The notes: generated by a model from the letters alone, not told the origin. Shown: positions 24,050 to 32,683, counted from the stretch's first letter. The stretch is DNA of 64,000 nt from Alitabrizicola rongguiensis (GCF_021491355.1 NZ_JAKENF010000003.1:434001-498000), one strand, 5' to 3'. Numbers and translations are program-made.

Positions 24050-24862
24050 GTGGAACTTCTGAGGAAGGCGAAGGGAACGACCGGCAAGGTTCACGACATC
24101 ACGCCCGAAAGCGCGGGCTGGGGCTATGTGGGCTTCGGCCTTTATCGGCTGTCTCCCGGTGAGACGGTCGCCGAGGTGACGGACGACCGGGAGGTGATCC
24201 TGGTTCTGGTCGAGGGCAAGGCGCGCATCGGTGCGGGCGGCGTCGATCACGGCGAGATGGGCGCACGGATGGATGTCTTCGAGAAGACCCCGCCGCATTG
24301 CCTCTATGTTCCGAACGGCAGCGACTGGACGGCAACCGCCACGACGACCTGTACCCTGGCGGTCTGTTCGGCTCCGGGGACATCCGGCCGTCCGATGCGC
24401 CGGATCGGACCCGAGGGGATCACGCTCACGCCGCGGGGGCAGGGCGCAAACACGCGTTATATCAACAACATCGCGATGGAAGCTCAGGACTGGTGCGACA
24501 GCCTGCTGGTGACCGAGGTCTTCACCCCGCAGGGCAACTGGTCATCCTATCCGCCGCATCGTCATGACGAGGACGACTTTCCCCGGATGACCTACCTGGA
24601 GGAGACCTATTATCACCGGCTGAACCCGGCGCAGGGCTATGGGCTGCAGCGCGTCTATACCGAGGATGGCAGCCTCGACGAGACCATGGCGGTAAAGAAC
24701 CACGACGTCGTGCTGGTGCCGAAGGGGCATCACCCCTGTGGCGCGCCCTATGGCTACGAGATGTACTACCTCAACGTCATGGCTGGCCCGATCCGGAAAT
24801 GGCGGTTCCAGAACGATCCGGACCACGACTGGATATTCAAGCGCGACAACCCTGCCGCCTGA
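24050..24862 (+). CDS. iolB: 5-deoxy-glucuronate isomerase
   Basis: A 270-residue bicupin that converts 5-deoxy-D-glucuronate to 5-dehydro-2-deoxygluconate, the IolC substrate. Metal-binding cupin residues are seen in PPHRHDEDDFPRMTYLEETYYH and in the later VPKGHHPCGAPYGYEMYYLN. The start is taken as GTG at 24050 (VELLRKAKG), seven bases after AAGAAGGGG; a TTG two codons upstream is too close to that site. It is the last gene of the iolCDEB run; a PLP enzyme gene follows 58 bases later. Confidence 0.93.
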   Translation: MELLRKAKGTTGKVHDITPESAGWGYVGFGLYRLSPGETVAEVTDDREVILVLVEGKARIGAGGVDHGEMGARMDVFEKTPPHCLYVPNGSDWTATATTTCTLAVCSAPGTSGRPMRRIGPEGITLTPRGQGANTRYINNIAMEAQDWCDSLLVTEVFTPQGNWSSYPPHRHDEDDFPRMTYLEETYYHRLNPAQGYGLQRVYTEDGSLDETMAVKNHDVVLVPKGHHPCGAPYGYEMYYLNVMAGPIRKWRFQNDPDHDWIFKRDNPAA

Positions 24863-24920
24863 GGTCGCCTTGCCGAAGGCGGGCGTCCATGCGACGACAG
24901 GCGCAGAGGAGGCCCGATCC

Positions 24921-26129
24921 ATGACCGACACCCCGATTCCGCAAAATCTTGTCCGCCGGACGCCCTGGCCCGAGGGGGTCAGCCGGCCGCTCGGCTCGCC
25001 GATCCAGCCATCAGTGGTGTTCGTTTCGGACAGTCCCGACCAGCTGGATGACCAGTATGGCGGCGCGGTCGACGGCTATACCTATTCGCGCGAGGGGCAT
25101 CCCAACGCCGATGTGCTGGCACGCAAGATCGATGCGCTGGAAGGCGCGCCGGAGGCGGGCGGTGGCGGGCTGATCGTCGGCTCGGGGATGGCAGCGGTTT
25201 CGGCGGTGCTGCTTGGGCTTCTGAAGGCCGGCGACCATGTGGTGGGTGGATCCCAGCTGTATGGCCGGTCGCTGCGGCTGATGCGCGAGGACCTGCCGCG
25301 CTTCGGGGTCGGGGCGAGTCTCGCGGACCCGACCGATGCCACGACCTTCGCCGAGGCGCTGCGCCCCGAGACGAAGCTGATCCTGGTGGAGCTTGTCTCG
25401 AACCCGATCCTGCGGGTGGCCGATATCGACGGGATCGCCGCGCTGGCGCGCGAGCGGGGCATCCTGCTGGCGGTGGATGCGACCTTCTCGACCCCGCGTG
25501 CCTTCCATCCCTTCGCCCATGGCGCGGATATCGTGATCCATTCGGTGACGAAGCTGCTCGCCGGTCATTCCGACGTGACGCTTGGCTATGTCGCGACGCG
25601 AGACGCGGCTCATCGCAAGGCGATCTACGATTTCGCGGTCACGACCGGCCTGACACCAAGCCCCTTCGATTGCTGGCTGGCCGAGCGGGGGCTGATGACC
25701 TTCCACCTGCGCTATGACCGGGCCGAAGCCAATGCCAAGGCGCTGGCGGATCACCTGGCTGGCCTGCCGGGCATCAAGCGCACCGTCTATCCGCTGCGAC
25801 CCGACCATCCCGACCAAAACCGGGCCGTGGGGATTCTGGGCGAGCGGGGCGGGAACATGGTGTCCTTCGAGCTGGAGGGTGGTCGCAACGCCGCCAATGC
25901 GCTGGTCCGTGCCATGCCGGGGATCGCCTTTGCCCCCACGCTTGGCGATATCGGGACGACGCTGTCGCATCCGGCCTCGACCTCGCATCGGGGCATGACC
26001 GCCGAGCAGCGGTCTGCAAATGGCATTTCCGAGGGGTTCTTCCGCATCTCGGTCGGCGTCGAGGACATCGATCTGTTGAAGCGGGACTTCACGCAGGGCG
26101 TCGCCGCCACCCTGGGAATCAGGGATTGA
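24921..26129 (+). CDS. Cys/Met metabolism PLP-dependent enzyme (MetB/MetC/MegL family)
   Basis: A 402-residue fold-type I pyridoxal phosphate enzyme of the trans-sulfuration family. The Schiff-base Lys211 lies in IHSVTKLLAGHSDVTLG, and the family blocks YSREGHPNADVLARKIDALEG and SHPASTSHRGMT are present. Members include cystathionine gamma-synthase, beta- and gamma-lyases, methionine gamma-lyase and O-acylhomoserine sulfhydrylases; which one this is cannot be decided by eye. GAGGAGG precedes the ATG. It follows the inositol operon on the same strand but has no obvious role in that pathway. Confidence 0.87.
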   Translation: MTDTPIPQNLVRRTPWPEGVSRPLGSPIQPSVVFVSDSPDQLDDQYGGAVDGYTYSREGHPNADVLARKIDALEGAPEAGGGGLIVGSGMAAVSAVLLGLLKAGDHVVGGSQLYGRSLRLMREDLPRFGVGASLADPTDATTFAEALRPETKLILVELVSNPILRVADIDGIAALARERGILLAVDATFSTPRAFHPFAHGADIVIHSVTKLLAGHSDVTLGYVATRDAAHRKAIYDFAVTTGLTPSPFDCWLAERGLMTFHLRYDRAEANAKALADHLAGLPGIKRTVYPLRPDHPDQNRAVGILGERGGNMVSFELEGGRNAANALVRAMPGIAFAPTLGDIGTTLSHPASTSHRGMTAEQRSANGISEGFFRISVGVEDIDLLKRDFTQGVAATLGIRD

Positions 26130-26138
26130 TCCAGGGGG

Positions 26139-26522
26139 TCAGAGGGCGTCGAGGACGAGCCAGAGCCTGAGATCGGGGGCCAGCGCCTGAAGTTCGCGCT
26201 GGACCATCTCGGGATCGGGAAGATCGGCGGCGAGCGCCATCGCAACGCCTGAAAAGCCAAGCGACGCGAGGCGTTCCACGACCTGCGTCGCATCACAATC
26301 GGCGCCGATCAGGGGAAAGGTGACGATCGACGGCTGAAGTGTCTCCAGCAGCCTGGCATCAAGCCGGGCAAAGGCGGCAAAGACGGCATGGTCCACGCCG
26401 GCGGGCAGTTTGCCGCCAAGCGACAGTACCACCCTGTCCGCCGGAATGACCGGCGATGGGGCGGCGCGAAACCGGGTAATGCAACTCTCTTCGCACATCT
26501 GTGACAGGCGGTCCTTCATCAT
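26139..26522 (-). CDS. Conserved-looking hypothetical protein (127 residues)
   Basis: A 127-residue protein, mixed alpha/beta in character, with three Cys near the start (MCEESCITRF and a later ADCDAT). I do not recognise the family. Low-complexity features and signal peptide are absent; the regular alternation around FPLIGADCDATQVVERLASLGFSGVAMALAAD suggests a small Rossmann-like or flavodoxin-like fold. It converges on the PLP gene with a nine-base gap. Start is uncertain: two tandem ATGs at 26522 and 26519 and an in-frame ATG at 26498. It is divergent from the sensor kinase gene. Confidence 0.55.
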   Translation of the reverse strand: MMKDRLSQMCEESCITRFRAAPSPVIPADRVVLSLGGKLPAGVDHAVFAAFARLDARLLETLQPSIVTFPLIGADCDATQVVERLASLGFSGVAMALAADLPDPEMVQRELQALAPDLRLWLVLDAL

Positions 26523-26681
26523 TCAATCGCGCAGTGCGCGAAATGGCGCGCGCTGCTCGCCTCCTGATTAAGTCCAGCGTTCCAGTGATGGCAAGGCTGT
26601 CAAGAATCCTTTACATGGGAACCGTTTACATTGTGGTCTCTTGGTCGCACCACAGGCGGCTTTTTCCCACGGGGCAGCATA

Positions 26682-27731
26682 ATGGCGGAACTGGATTCGG
26701 CTCTGACGCTCTCACTGCTGCAGGCAGTGCCGATACCAATGGTGCTGATAGGCAAGGACGAGCGCATTGCCGGCGTGAATGCGGCGGCGACCGCGCTGTT
26801 CGGCGAGGGGATCACCGGGCGCCACTACATCATCGCCATGCGCCAGCCGCCCCTGCTGGACGCGATCGAGGGCACCCTGCGCCACCGCCAGCCGGGGATG
26901 GCCCGCCTTGTGCTGACCGGGCCGATGCGCGAGCAGAGTTTCCGCGTGACCGTCAGCCCGGTCGGGGGCATCGGACAGGAAGGTGTGGTCGCGGCCTTCG
27001 AAGATACGACCGAACTGGAACAGGCGGGTCAGATCCGCCGGGACTTCGTTGCGAATGTCAGCCATGAACTGCGCACGCCGCTGACTGCGCTTCTGGGCTT
27101 CATCGAGACCCTCAAGGGGGCAGCCCGCGAGGACGAGGTGGCGCGCGATCGCTTCCTGACCATCATGTCGCGCGAGGCAGAGCGGATGAACCGGCTGGTG
27201 CAGGACCTCCTTTCCCTGTCGAAGGTCGAGGCGATGGAGCGCGTGCGACCCACCGACAGGATCGACATCGTCGGCCTGCTCGGCCTTGCGGTGATGGCGC
27301 TGCGCCGCATGACCGACGAGGCGCGGGTGACGATCGAGATCACCGGCGAGCCGGGGCCGGTGATCGTACCGGCCGACTCCGACCAGATGACCCAGGTGTT
27401 TCACAACCTGATCGAGAACGCGGTGAAGTACGGCGGGCCGGACAAGGCGGTGACGATCCGCGTCACCCGGGAGGAGCGCGATGTGTCGCTCAGGGGGCCA
27501 GCGGTGCGGATCGATGTCATCGACCGGGGCGAGGGGATCGATCCGATCCACCTGCCGCGCCTGACCGAGCGCTTCTACCGCGTCGACAGCCACCGCTCGC
27601 GCGAGAAGGGTGGCACGGGGCTGGGCCTTGCCATCGTCAAGCACATCGTCAACCGCCATCGCGGGCGGTTCCGGGTGGAAAGCGAACTGGGCAAGGGCAG
27701 CATCTTTACCGTGATCCTGCCTGCCGGTTGA
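26682..27731 (+). CDS. PhoR-like sensor histidine kinase without response regulator neighbour
   Basis: A 349-residue histidine kinase without clear membrane segments. An N-terminal PAS domain (about 10-105) precedes HisKA with His128 in NVSHELRTPL and a HATPase domain (N box FHNLIENAVKYGG, G boxes DRGEGI and GGTGLGLAIVKH). The sequence resembles the soluble PhoR of Rhodobacteraceae, which normally heads a phoR-pst-phoU-phoB cluster. Here no pst or phoB gene follows; the next gene converges from the other strand. The identification as phosphate sensor is therefore tentative. A direct repeat TTTACAT lies 50-70 bases upstream. Confidence 0.82.
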   Translation: MAELDSALTLSLLQAVPIPMVLIGKDERIAGVNAAATALFGEGITGRHYIIAMRQPPLLDAIEGTLRHRQPGMARLVLTGPMREQSFRVTVSPVGGIGQEGVVAAFEDTTELEQAGQIRRDFVANVSHELRTPLTALLGFIETLKGAAREDEVARDRFLTIMSREAERMNRLVQDLLSLSKVEAMERVRPTDRIDIVGLLGLAVMALRRMTDEARVTIEITGEPGPVIVPADSDQMTQVFHNLIENAVKYGGPDKAVTIRVTREERDVSLRGPAVRIDVIDRGEGIDPIHLPRLTERFYRVDSHRSREKGGTGLGLAIVKHIVNRHRGRFRVESELGKGSIFTVILPAG

Positions 27732-27734
27732 GGC

Positions 27735-28679
27735 TCATAGCCGCGCGATGCGCTCGGCCAGGAGGTCGAAAAAGCCGTTGGCATCGACGGTGCGGATGAA
27801 CATCGCGTTCGGCGCGCGGTCTGTCACGCCCCACCAGTCGGCGACCGTCATGCCAAGGGTGAACTCGCCCTTGGTTTCGATCTCGACATTGATGTAGCGG
27901 CCCGAGAAGAGGTCCGGCCGGATCAGGTAGGCGATCACGGTCGGGTCGTGCAGCGGTGCGCCCTCGCTGCCGTATTTCGCCACGTCGAACCGCTCGAAGA
28001 AGTCTGTCCAGGCGGCAACCATGCGGCCGGCCTCTGTGCCCATGGCTCGGAACGCCTCGATGCGGGGCTTGGTGGTCAGGGCCTGATGGGTCATGTCGAG
28101 CGGCATCACAACGATCGGCGCGTCGGATTTGAACACGATTTCAGCAGCTTCCGGGTCGACATAGATGTTGAATTCAGCCGCCGGGGTGATGTTCCCGACC
28201 TCGAAATAGGCGCCGCCCATCAGCACGATCTCCTGCACGCGCTCGACGATGTCGGGGGCGCGCTGAAAGGCGGTGGCGATGTTCGTCAGCGGACCGAGCG
28301 GGCAGAGGGTGACGCTCTTTGCCGGTTCGCGGCGCAGCGTGTGGATGATGAAATCGACCGCATGCTGGGACTGGAGCGGCATGGTCGGGTCGGCCATGGG
28401 CGGGCCGTCGAGGCCGGTCTTGCCATGGACATGCTCTGCGGTGACCAGCTTGCGCTTCAGCGGCGCGTCGCAGCCGGCGAAGACCTTGGTGTCGCGCTTG
28501 CCAGCGAGCTCGCAGATGATGCGGGCGTTCTTCTGGGTCAGGGGCAGCGGCACGTTGCCGGCAACGGCGGTGATGCCCAGCACCTCCATGTCCTCGGGGC
28601 TGGCCAGCGCCAGCAGGATGGCCACGGCATCGTCCTGCCCGGGATCGGTGTCGATGATGATCTTGCGGGGGGTGGTCAT
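27735..28679 (-). CDS. Inosine/uridine-preferring nucleoside hydrolase
   Basis: A 314-residue N-ribosyl hydrolase that cleaves ribonucleosides to base and ribose. The Ca2+-binding fingerprint DTDPGQDDA is at residues 10-18, with the later CPLGPLTNIA and the C-terminal HDPTVIAYL supplying family active-site residues. The ATG at 28679 has AAGGAGA upstream; the longer open frame has none. It acts in nucleoside salvage in the cytoplasm. It is divergent from the amine oxidase gene over a 122-base spacer that must hold both promoters. Confidence 0.92.
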   Translation of the reverse strand: MTTPRKIIIDTDPGQDDAVAILLALASPEDMEVLGITAVAGNVPLPLTQKNARIICELAGKRDTKVFAGCDAPLKRKLVTAEHVHGKTGLDGPPMADPTMPLQSQHAVDFIIHTLRREPAKSVTLCPLGPLTNIATAFQRAPDIVERVQEIVLMGGAYFEVGNITPAAEFNIYVDPEAAEIVFKSDAPIVVMPLDMTHQALTTKPRIEAFRAMGTEAGRMVAAWTDFFERFDVAKYGSEGAPLHDPTVIAYLIRPDLFSGRYINVEIETKGEFTLGMTVADWWGVTDRAPNAMFIRTVDANGFFDLLAERIARL

Positions 28680-28801
28680 GCGGGTCTCCTTCACTGGCGA
28701 GGCCAGAGCAAAGCCCATGCCGTCCGACTTGTCCAGATCGCGAGTCGGCTGGCGCGCGGTCGTCGGGCCTGCAAGAGTGGCGGCAAAGATGGGGGAAGGC
28801 A

Positions 28802-30040
28802 ATGCAGGTGGACGTGGTGGTGATCGGCGCCGGGGCGGCGGGAATCGGGGCGGGTCAGGCGCTAGAGGCGCAGGGGCATAGCTTTGTCATCCTCGAGGCC
28901 GCGGACCGCGTCGGGGGCCGGGCATATACTGATCGCGTTTCCCTGCCTGACCCCTGGGATCAGGGTTGCCATTGGTTCCACTGCGCCGATGTGAACCCGC
29001 TGGTCGCCTGGGGCGAGCGGCTCGGGGCGGATTTCGAGCGCGAGGACCGCATCTCCTCGAACATGACGTGGGCAAATGGAACCTGGCAGGACGAGGCGGG
29101 TTTGGCCGAGTCGGGCGATGCTTTCGACCGCGCCTTCGCCGCCGTCTATGCCGCCGCGGCCGCCGGATCGGACGGGTCGCTCGATACGATCCTGCCGAAC
29201 TCCGGTCCCTGGGCCAGGCAAATCCGCTACGTTGCCCGTCTGATGTCGAGCGGCGACCCGCAGGACGTTTCGGTCAGCGGCTATGCCGATTATGCCGATA
29301 CCGAGGTGAACTATGTCGTGCGCAGCGGTCTGGGCGATCTGATCGAGCGGATGGCGTCGGGTCTGCCGATCCGGCTGAATACTGCGGTCACGGCGGTCGA
29401 GCAGCGGCCGGGCGGGGTGCGGGTGGTCACCGGAGCGGGGACGATCGAGGCAAGGGCAGCGATCGTGACGGTTTCGACCAATGTATTGGCGGCGGGTGCG
29501 ATCCACTTCGACGCCCCGGATGCCCTGCCGGTGCTGGACAGGATCGCCGACGTGCCCTGTGGTGCCTATGAGAAGATCGCGATTGCCCTCCGCCGCCCGC
29601 CGATCGACCCTGGCGAGACGCAGTTTTGCTGGATTGAACCCGGACAGGGGCAGCCCCTGAGCTTTGAATTCGCGCCGACCCGGACGCCGATCCTTATCGC
29701 GCATGTGGGCGGATCGGATGCACGGGCGCTGGTTGCAGCCGGACGGCAGGCGATGATCGATCTGGGGGTTGAGCGGCTCGCGGATGCCTTCGGCTCGGCG
29801 ATCCGGGGCGACGTGACCCATGCCGAGGTGACGGGCTGGCTGACCAATCCGCTGATCCGGGGCGCCTACAGCCATGCGAAACCCGGCCTTGCCGGGCGCC
29901 GGCGCGAGATGATCGCGGCCGAGACAGGCGATATCCTGTTCGCGGGCGAGGCATTCTCGCTGAAATGGGAAGCAACCGCGCATGGTGCCTGGCAGTCCGG
30001 GCAGGATGCGGCGAAGCGGGCAGCGGCGCGGATCGGCTAG
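28802..30040 (+). CDS. Flavin-dependent amine oxidase family protein
   Basis: A 412-residue FAD enzyme of the amine oxidase/phytoene desaturase superfamily. The dinucleotide-binding motif VVVIGAGAAGIGAG at the N-terminus is followed by the GG motif (ADRVGGRAYTD), and the C-terminal FAD motif is seen in GDILFAGEAFSLKWEATAHGAWQSGQDAA. Likely oxidises a primary or secondary amine with release of hydrogen peroxide; polyamine oxidases have this layout, and genes for polyamine-type metabolism lie 3 kb downstream, but the link is inference. No signal peptide. Its stop overlaps the convergent mazG stop by four bases. Confidence 0.82.
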   Translation: MQVDVVVIGAGAAGIGAGQALEAQGHSFVILEAADRVGGRAYTDRVSLPDPWDQGCHWFHCADVNPLVAWGERLGADFEREDRISSNMTWANGTWQDEAGLAESGDAFDRAFAAVYAAAAAGSDGSLDTILPNSGPWARQIRYVARLMSSGDPQDVSVSGYADYADTEVNYVVRSGLGDLIERMASGLPIRLNTAVTAVEQRPGGVRVVTGAGTIEARAAIVTVSTNVLAAGAIHFDAPDALPVLDRIADVPCGAYEKIAIALRRPPIDPGETQFCWIEPGQGQPLSFEFAPTRTPILIAHVGGSDARALVAAGRQAMIDLGVERLADAFGSAIRGDVTHAEVTGWLTNPLIRGAYSHAKPGLAGRRREMIAAETGDILFAGEAFSLKWEATAHGAWQSGQDAAKRAAARIG

Positions 30041-30885
30041 TCCGCGCGGCCCTTTTCCTCGGCCTTGGCCCGGTTCCAGAGCGCGTCCATCTCGGCAAGG
30101 TCGCTCTGCTCGGGCCGGCGGCCGGTTTCGGCCAGCCAGTCCTCTATTCTGCGGAAGCGACGGGTGAACTTGGCATTGGCGGCACGGAGCGCGGCCTCGG
30201 GATCGACCTTCAGGTGGCGGGCGAGGTTGGCCATGACGAACAGGAGGTCGCCGAATTCCTCGGTGATCTCGGCCTCGGTCAGGGAGGTGCGCGCCTCGAC
30301 CAGTTCCTGCGCCTCTTCTGCGATCTTCGCGACCACCTCGTCGGTCGAGGGCCAGTCGAAGCCCACGCGCGCGGCACGCTTCTGGAGTTTCACCGCCCGG
30401 GTCAGCGCGGGGAGGCCCATGGCGATGCCGTCGAGGACGCGGCCCTCGTCCTTGTCCGCCCGCTCGGCGGCCTTGATCCGTTCCCAGTCGGCAGTCTGCT
30501 GCTCGGCCGACTTGTCGCGGCTTTCCTCGCCAAAGACATGCGGGTGTCGGGCAAGCATCTTGTCCGAAATGGCGCGGTTCACGTCGGAGAAGTCGAAAAG
30601 CCCAGCATCCTCGGCCATTTGCGAGTGGAACACCACCTGAAGTAGCAGGTCCCCCAGCTCGCCCGGCAATTCGTCCCAGGCCTGCCGTTCGATCGCGTCG
30701 GCGACCTCGTGCGCCTCTTCGACGGTGTAGGGGGCGATGGTGGCGAAATCCTGCTCTATGTCCCAGGGGCAGCCGGTCACGGGGTCGCGCAGGCGGCGCA
30801 TGATTTCCAGAAGGCGCTCGATCCCCGCCGATCCGTCGCGGACCAGCCTGTCGCTTGCCGTAGGGTCAAGAGTCGGTCGGGGCAT
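30037..30885 (-). CDS. mazG: Nucleoside triphosphate pyrophosphohydrolase
   Basis: An all-alpha NTP pyrophosphatase of 282 residues with two MazG domains. The first (about 20-130) shows CPWDIEQDFATIAPYTVEEA and the acidic metal site EEAHEVADAIERQ...GELGDLLLQVVFHS; the second (about 170-260) contains EEAQELVEART and EEFGDLLFVMANLARH. It hydrolyses NTPs to NMP and pyrophosphate, removing aberrant nucleotides and possibly affecting ppGpp. Full length for the family. Ribosome binding site is weak. The M20 hydrolase gene diverges from it. Confidence 0.94.
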   Translation of the reverse strand: MPRPTLDPTASDRLVRDGSAGIERLLEIMRRLRDPVTGCPWDIEQDFATIAPYTVEEAHEVADAIERQAWDELPGELGDLLLQVVFHSQMAEDAGLFDFSDVNRAISDKMLARHPHVFGEESRDKSAEQQTADWERIKAAERADKDEGRVLDGIAMGLPALTRAVKLQKRAARVGFDWPSTDEVVAKIAEEAQELVEARTSLTEAEITEEFGDLLFVMANLARHLKVDPEAALRAANAKFTRRFRRIEDWLAETGRRPEQSDLAEMDALWNRAKAEEKGRAD

Positions 30886-30961
30886 TGCGGCGCTCGCTGT
30901 TTTCGGATTGTGTCAGGGGCTATGCCAGCGGCTTAGCGCTGCCTTCCCACGGAGTCCATGT

Positions 30962-32137
30962 ATGCCCGTCGTTAACCGTATCGCCGACTATGCCGAAGAG
31001 ATGAAAGGCTGGCGCCGTTACCTGCATCAGCATCCGGAGCTGGAGTTCCAGTGCCACAAGACCGCTGCCTGGATCGTCGAGCGGCTGAAGGAATTCGGCG
31101 TGGACGAGATCCATGAGGGCATCGCGGTGTCGGGCGTGGTCGGCATCATCAACGGGCAGGGGAAGGGACCGACCATCGGCCTGAGGGCCGACATGGATGC
31201 GCTGCCGATCGGCGAGCTGACCGGAGCAGAGTATGCCTCGACGGTGCCCGGAAAGATGCATGCCTGCGGCCATGACGGGCATGTGACGATGCTGCTTGGC
31301 GCTGCGAAGTACCTCTGCGAGACGCGGAATTTTGCGGGTCGCGTGGCGCTTCTGTTCCAGCCGGCGGAAGAGGATGGCGGCGGCGGCGAGGTGATGGTCA
31401 AGGAAGGGGTGATGGACCGCTTCCGCATCACCCAAGTCTATGGCATCCACAATGCCCCGAACATGCCCTTCGGCAAGTTCATCACAACGCCCGGCCCGCT
31501 GATGGCGGCGGTCGATACGGCGACGGTGCGGGTCATCGGCCGGGGCGGTCATGGCGCAACCCCGCACGAGACGGTGGACCCGGTTGTGGCCATCGTCGGC
31601 ATGGTGTCGGCGCTGCAGACGATCATCAGCCGCAACCTCTACACGCTCGACGACCTCGTGCTGTCGGTGACCCAGATCCATACTGGCACCGCTTCGAACA
31701 TCATCCCAGAGGACGGCTGGTTCTGCGCGACGATCCGCACCTTCACTCCAGAGGTGCGGGCGATGGTCGAGAAACGCTTCCGCGAGATCGTCGAGGGCCA
31801 CGCTGCGGCCTACAATGTCGATGTCGAGATCAAGTACGAGCTTGGCTATCCGCCCACGGTGAACCACCCGGCCGAGACGGAATTCGCTGCGAAGGTCGCC
31901 GCCGAGATCTCGGGCGAGGATCTGGTCGATGCCAATTCCCCGCGCGAGATGGGGTCCGAGGATTTCGCCTACATGCTCGAGGCGCGTCCGGGGGCCTACC
32001 TGTTCCTCGGGACCGGGCCGGGCGCGAATGGCGGGGCGGGGCTGCACCATCCCGGCTTCGACTTCAACGACGAAGCGGCGCCGGTTGGGGCGAGTTTCTT
32101 CGTGAAGCTGGTCGAGCGGGCCCAGCCGGTCGCGTAA
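30962..32137 (+). CDS. M20 family metallo-amidohydrolase (hippurate hydrolase-like)
   Basis: A 391-residue zinc amidohydrolase that removes acyl groups from amino acids (hippurate, N-acetyl or indole-acetyl conjugates). Metal and catalytic motifs are visible: HACGHDGH, the Glu pair in QPAEEDGGGG, GIHNAPNMPFG and the late HHPGFDFND. A dimerisation lid (about 180-290; IGRGGHGATPHETVDPV) is inserted as in M20D peptidases. The ATG at 30962 follows GGAG by seven bases; an out-of-frame ATG lies just before it. The natural substrate is unknown. Repeat copy C follows the gene. Confidence 0.9.
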   Translation: MPVVNRIADYAEEMKGWRRYLHQHPELEFQCHKTAAWIVERLKEFGVDEIHEGIAVSGVVGIINGQGKGPTIGLRADMDALPIGELTGAEYASTVPGKMHACGHDGHVTMLLGAAKYLCETRNFAGRVALLFQPAEEDGGGGEVMVKEGVMDRFRITQVYGIHNAPNMPFGKFITTPGPLMAAVDTATVRVIGRGGHGATPHETVDPVVAIVGMVSALQTIISRNLYTLDDLVLSVTQIHTGTASNIIPEDGWFCATIRTFTPEVRAMVEKRFREIVEGHAAAYNVDVEIKYELGYPPTVNHPAETEFAAKVAAEISGEDLVDANSPREMGSEDFAYMLEARPGAYLFLGTGPGANGGAGLHHPGFDFNDEAAPVGASFFVKLVERAQPVA

Positions 32138-32150
32138 GGCGGCCGGGAAT

Positions 32151-32217
32151 GGGGGCTGTCTGCCCCCCTCGGCCTTCGGCCTCACCCCCCGAGGATATTT
32201 GGGAACAGAAGAAATCA
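32151..32217. repeat. GC-hairpin intergenic repeat, copy C
   Basis: The element has hairpin GGGGGCTGTCTGCCCCC, a middle stem TCGGCCTTCGGCCT, then CCCCCCGAGGATATTTGGGA and ACAGAAGAAATCA. The final TCA is the complement of the stop codon of the minus-strand membrane protein, exactly as in copy A. It separates convergent genes and probably ends transcription from both sides. Confidence 0.75.
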
Positions 32218-32595
32218 GCGGCGGATCAGCGGGATCAGGCCGAAGCCGATCTGCCCGGCAAGGCCAAGCATTCCGGCAGGTTTCATCAACCCGTATGCCA
32301 ACTGCACCCAGGATTGGCCGAAGCCCCATCGGCCCAGGGCCAGTTCTGCCCCCATCAGCAGCAGAAAGGCGACAATCCCCATGCCCAGCCGGCTGGCACG
32401 GTCAGGCAGGGGCCAGCGTTGCAGCACCTTTCCCGCCGCCAACCAGCTGACGGCCAGCATCAGGGGCAGTTCCAGCGCGACGGCGGCAAACGGTCCGATG
32501 GCCGGAGCAATGAAGAGCACGCGACCGGTGCCAAGCAGGAAACCCATCGCGAAGGACACGGCGGTATAGGCAAGAGCAGGGCGAAGGAGGTGCAT
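32215..32595 (-). CDS. Small four-helix membrane protein, uncharacterised
   Basis: A 126-residue inner-membrane protein with about four hydrophobic segments and a conserved-looking central Arg/Asp (LPDRASRLGMG). No family is recognised with confidence. GGAG lies seven bases before the ATG at 32595. It converges on the M20 gene, with its stop codon in the repeat. It is divergent from the aminotransferase gene, and their shared upstream region holds the TTTGATCAAA and TGACTGCGCAGTCA palindromes, which could therefore also act on this gene. Confidence 0.65.
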   Translation of the reverse strand: MHLLRPALAYTAVSFAMGFLLGTGRVLFIAPAIGPFAAVALELPLMLAVSWLAAGKVLQRWPLPDRASRLGMGIVAFLLLMGAELALGRWGFGQSWVQLAYGLMKPAGMLGLAGQIGFGLIPLIRR

Positions 32596-32620
32596 GCGAT
32601 CTCCGAGAGGGCTGGTGTTT

Positions 32621-32630
32621 TTTGATCAAA
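32621..32630. promoter_or_regulatory. TTTGATCAAA palindrome, site 1
   Basis: A perfect 10-base palindrome, part of TTTTGATCAAAT, 54 bases before the aminotransferase start. The same word with the same following T/A-CTG context recurs at 34079 ahead of the ureohydrolase gene. Probably the binding site of a shared regulator not encoded in the window. Confidence 0.5.
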
Positions 32631-32639
32631 TCTGTATTC

Positions 32640-32653
32640 TGACTGCGCAGTCA
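32640..32653. promoter_or_regulatory. TGACTGCGCAGTCA palindrome
   Basis: A perfect 14-base palindrome between site 1 and the aminotransferase start, about 30 bases before the TTG. Its size suits an operator of a dimeric regulator. It does not recur before the ureohydrolase gene. Confidence 0.4.
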
Positions 32654-32683
32654 ATACGACTCGCGCAACCGATGGAGTGATCC

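Noticed and set aside
26597-26614. Possible Pho box (CTGTCAA...) before the PhoR-like kinase
   Set aside because: The first half CTGTCAA fits, but the second half eleven bases on does not resemble CTGTCAT.
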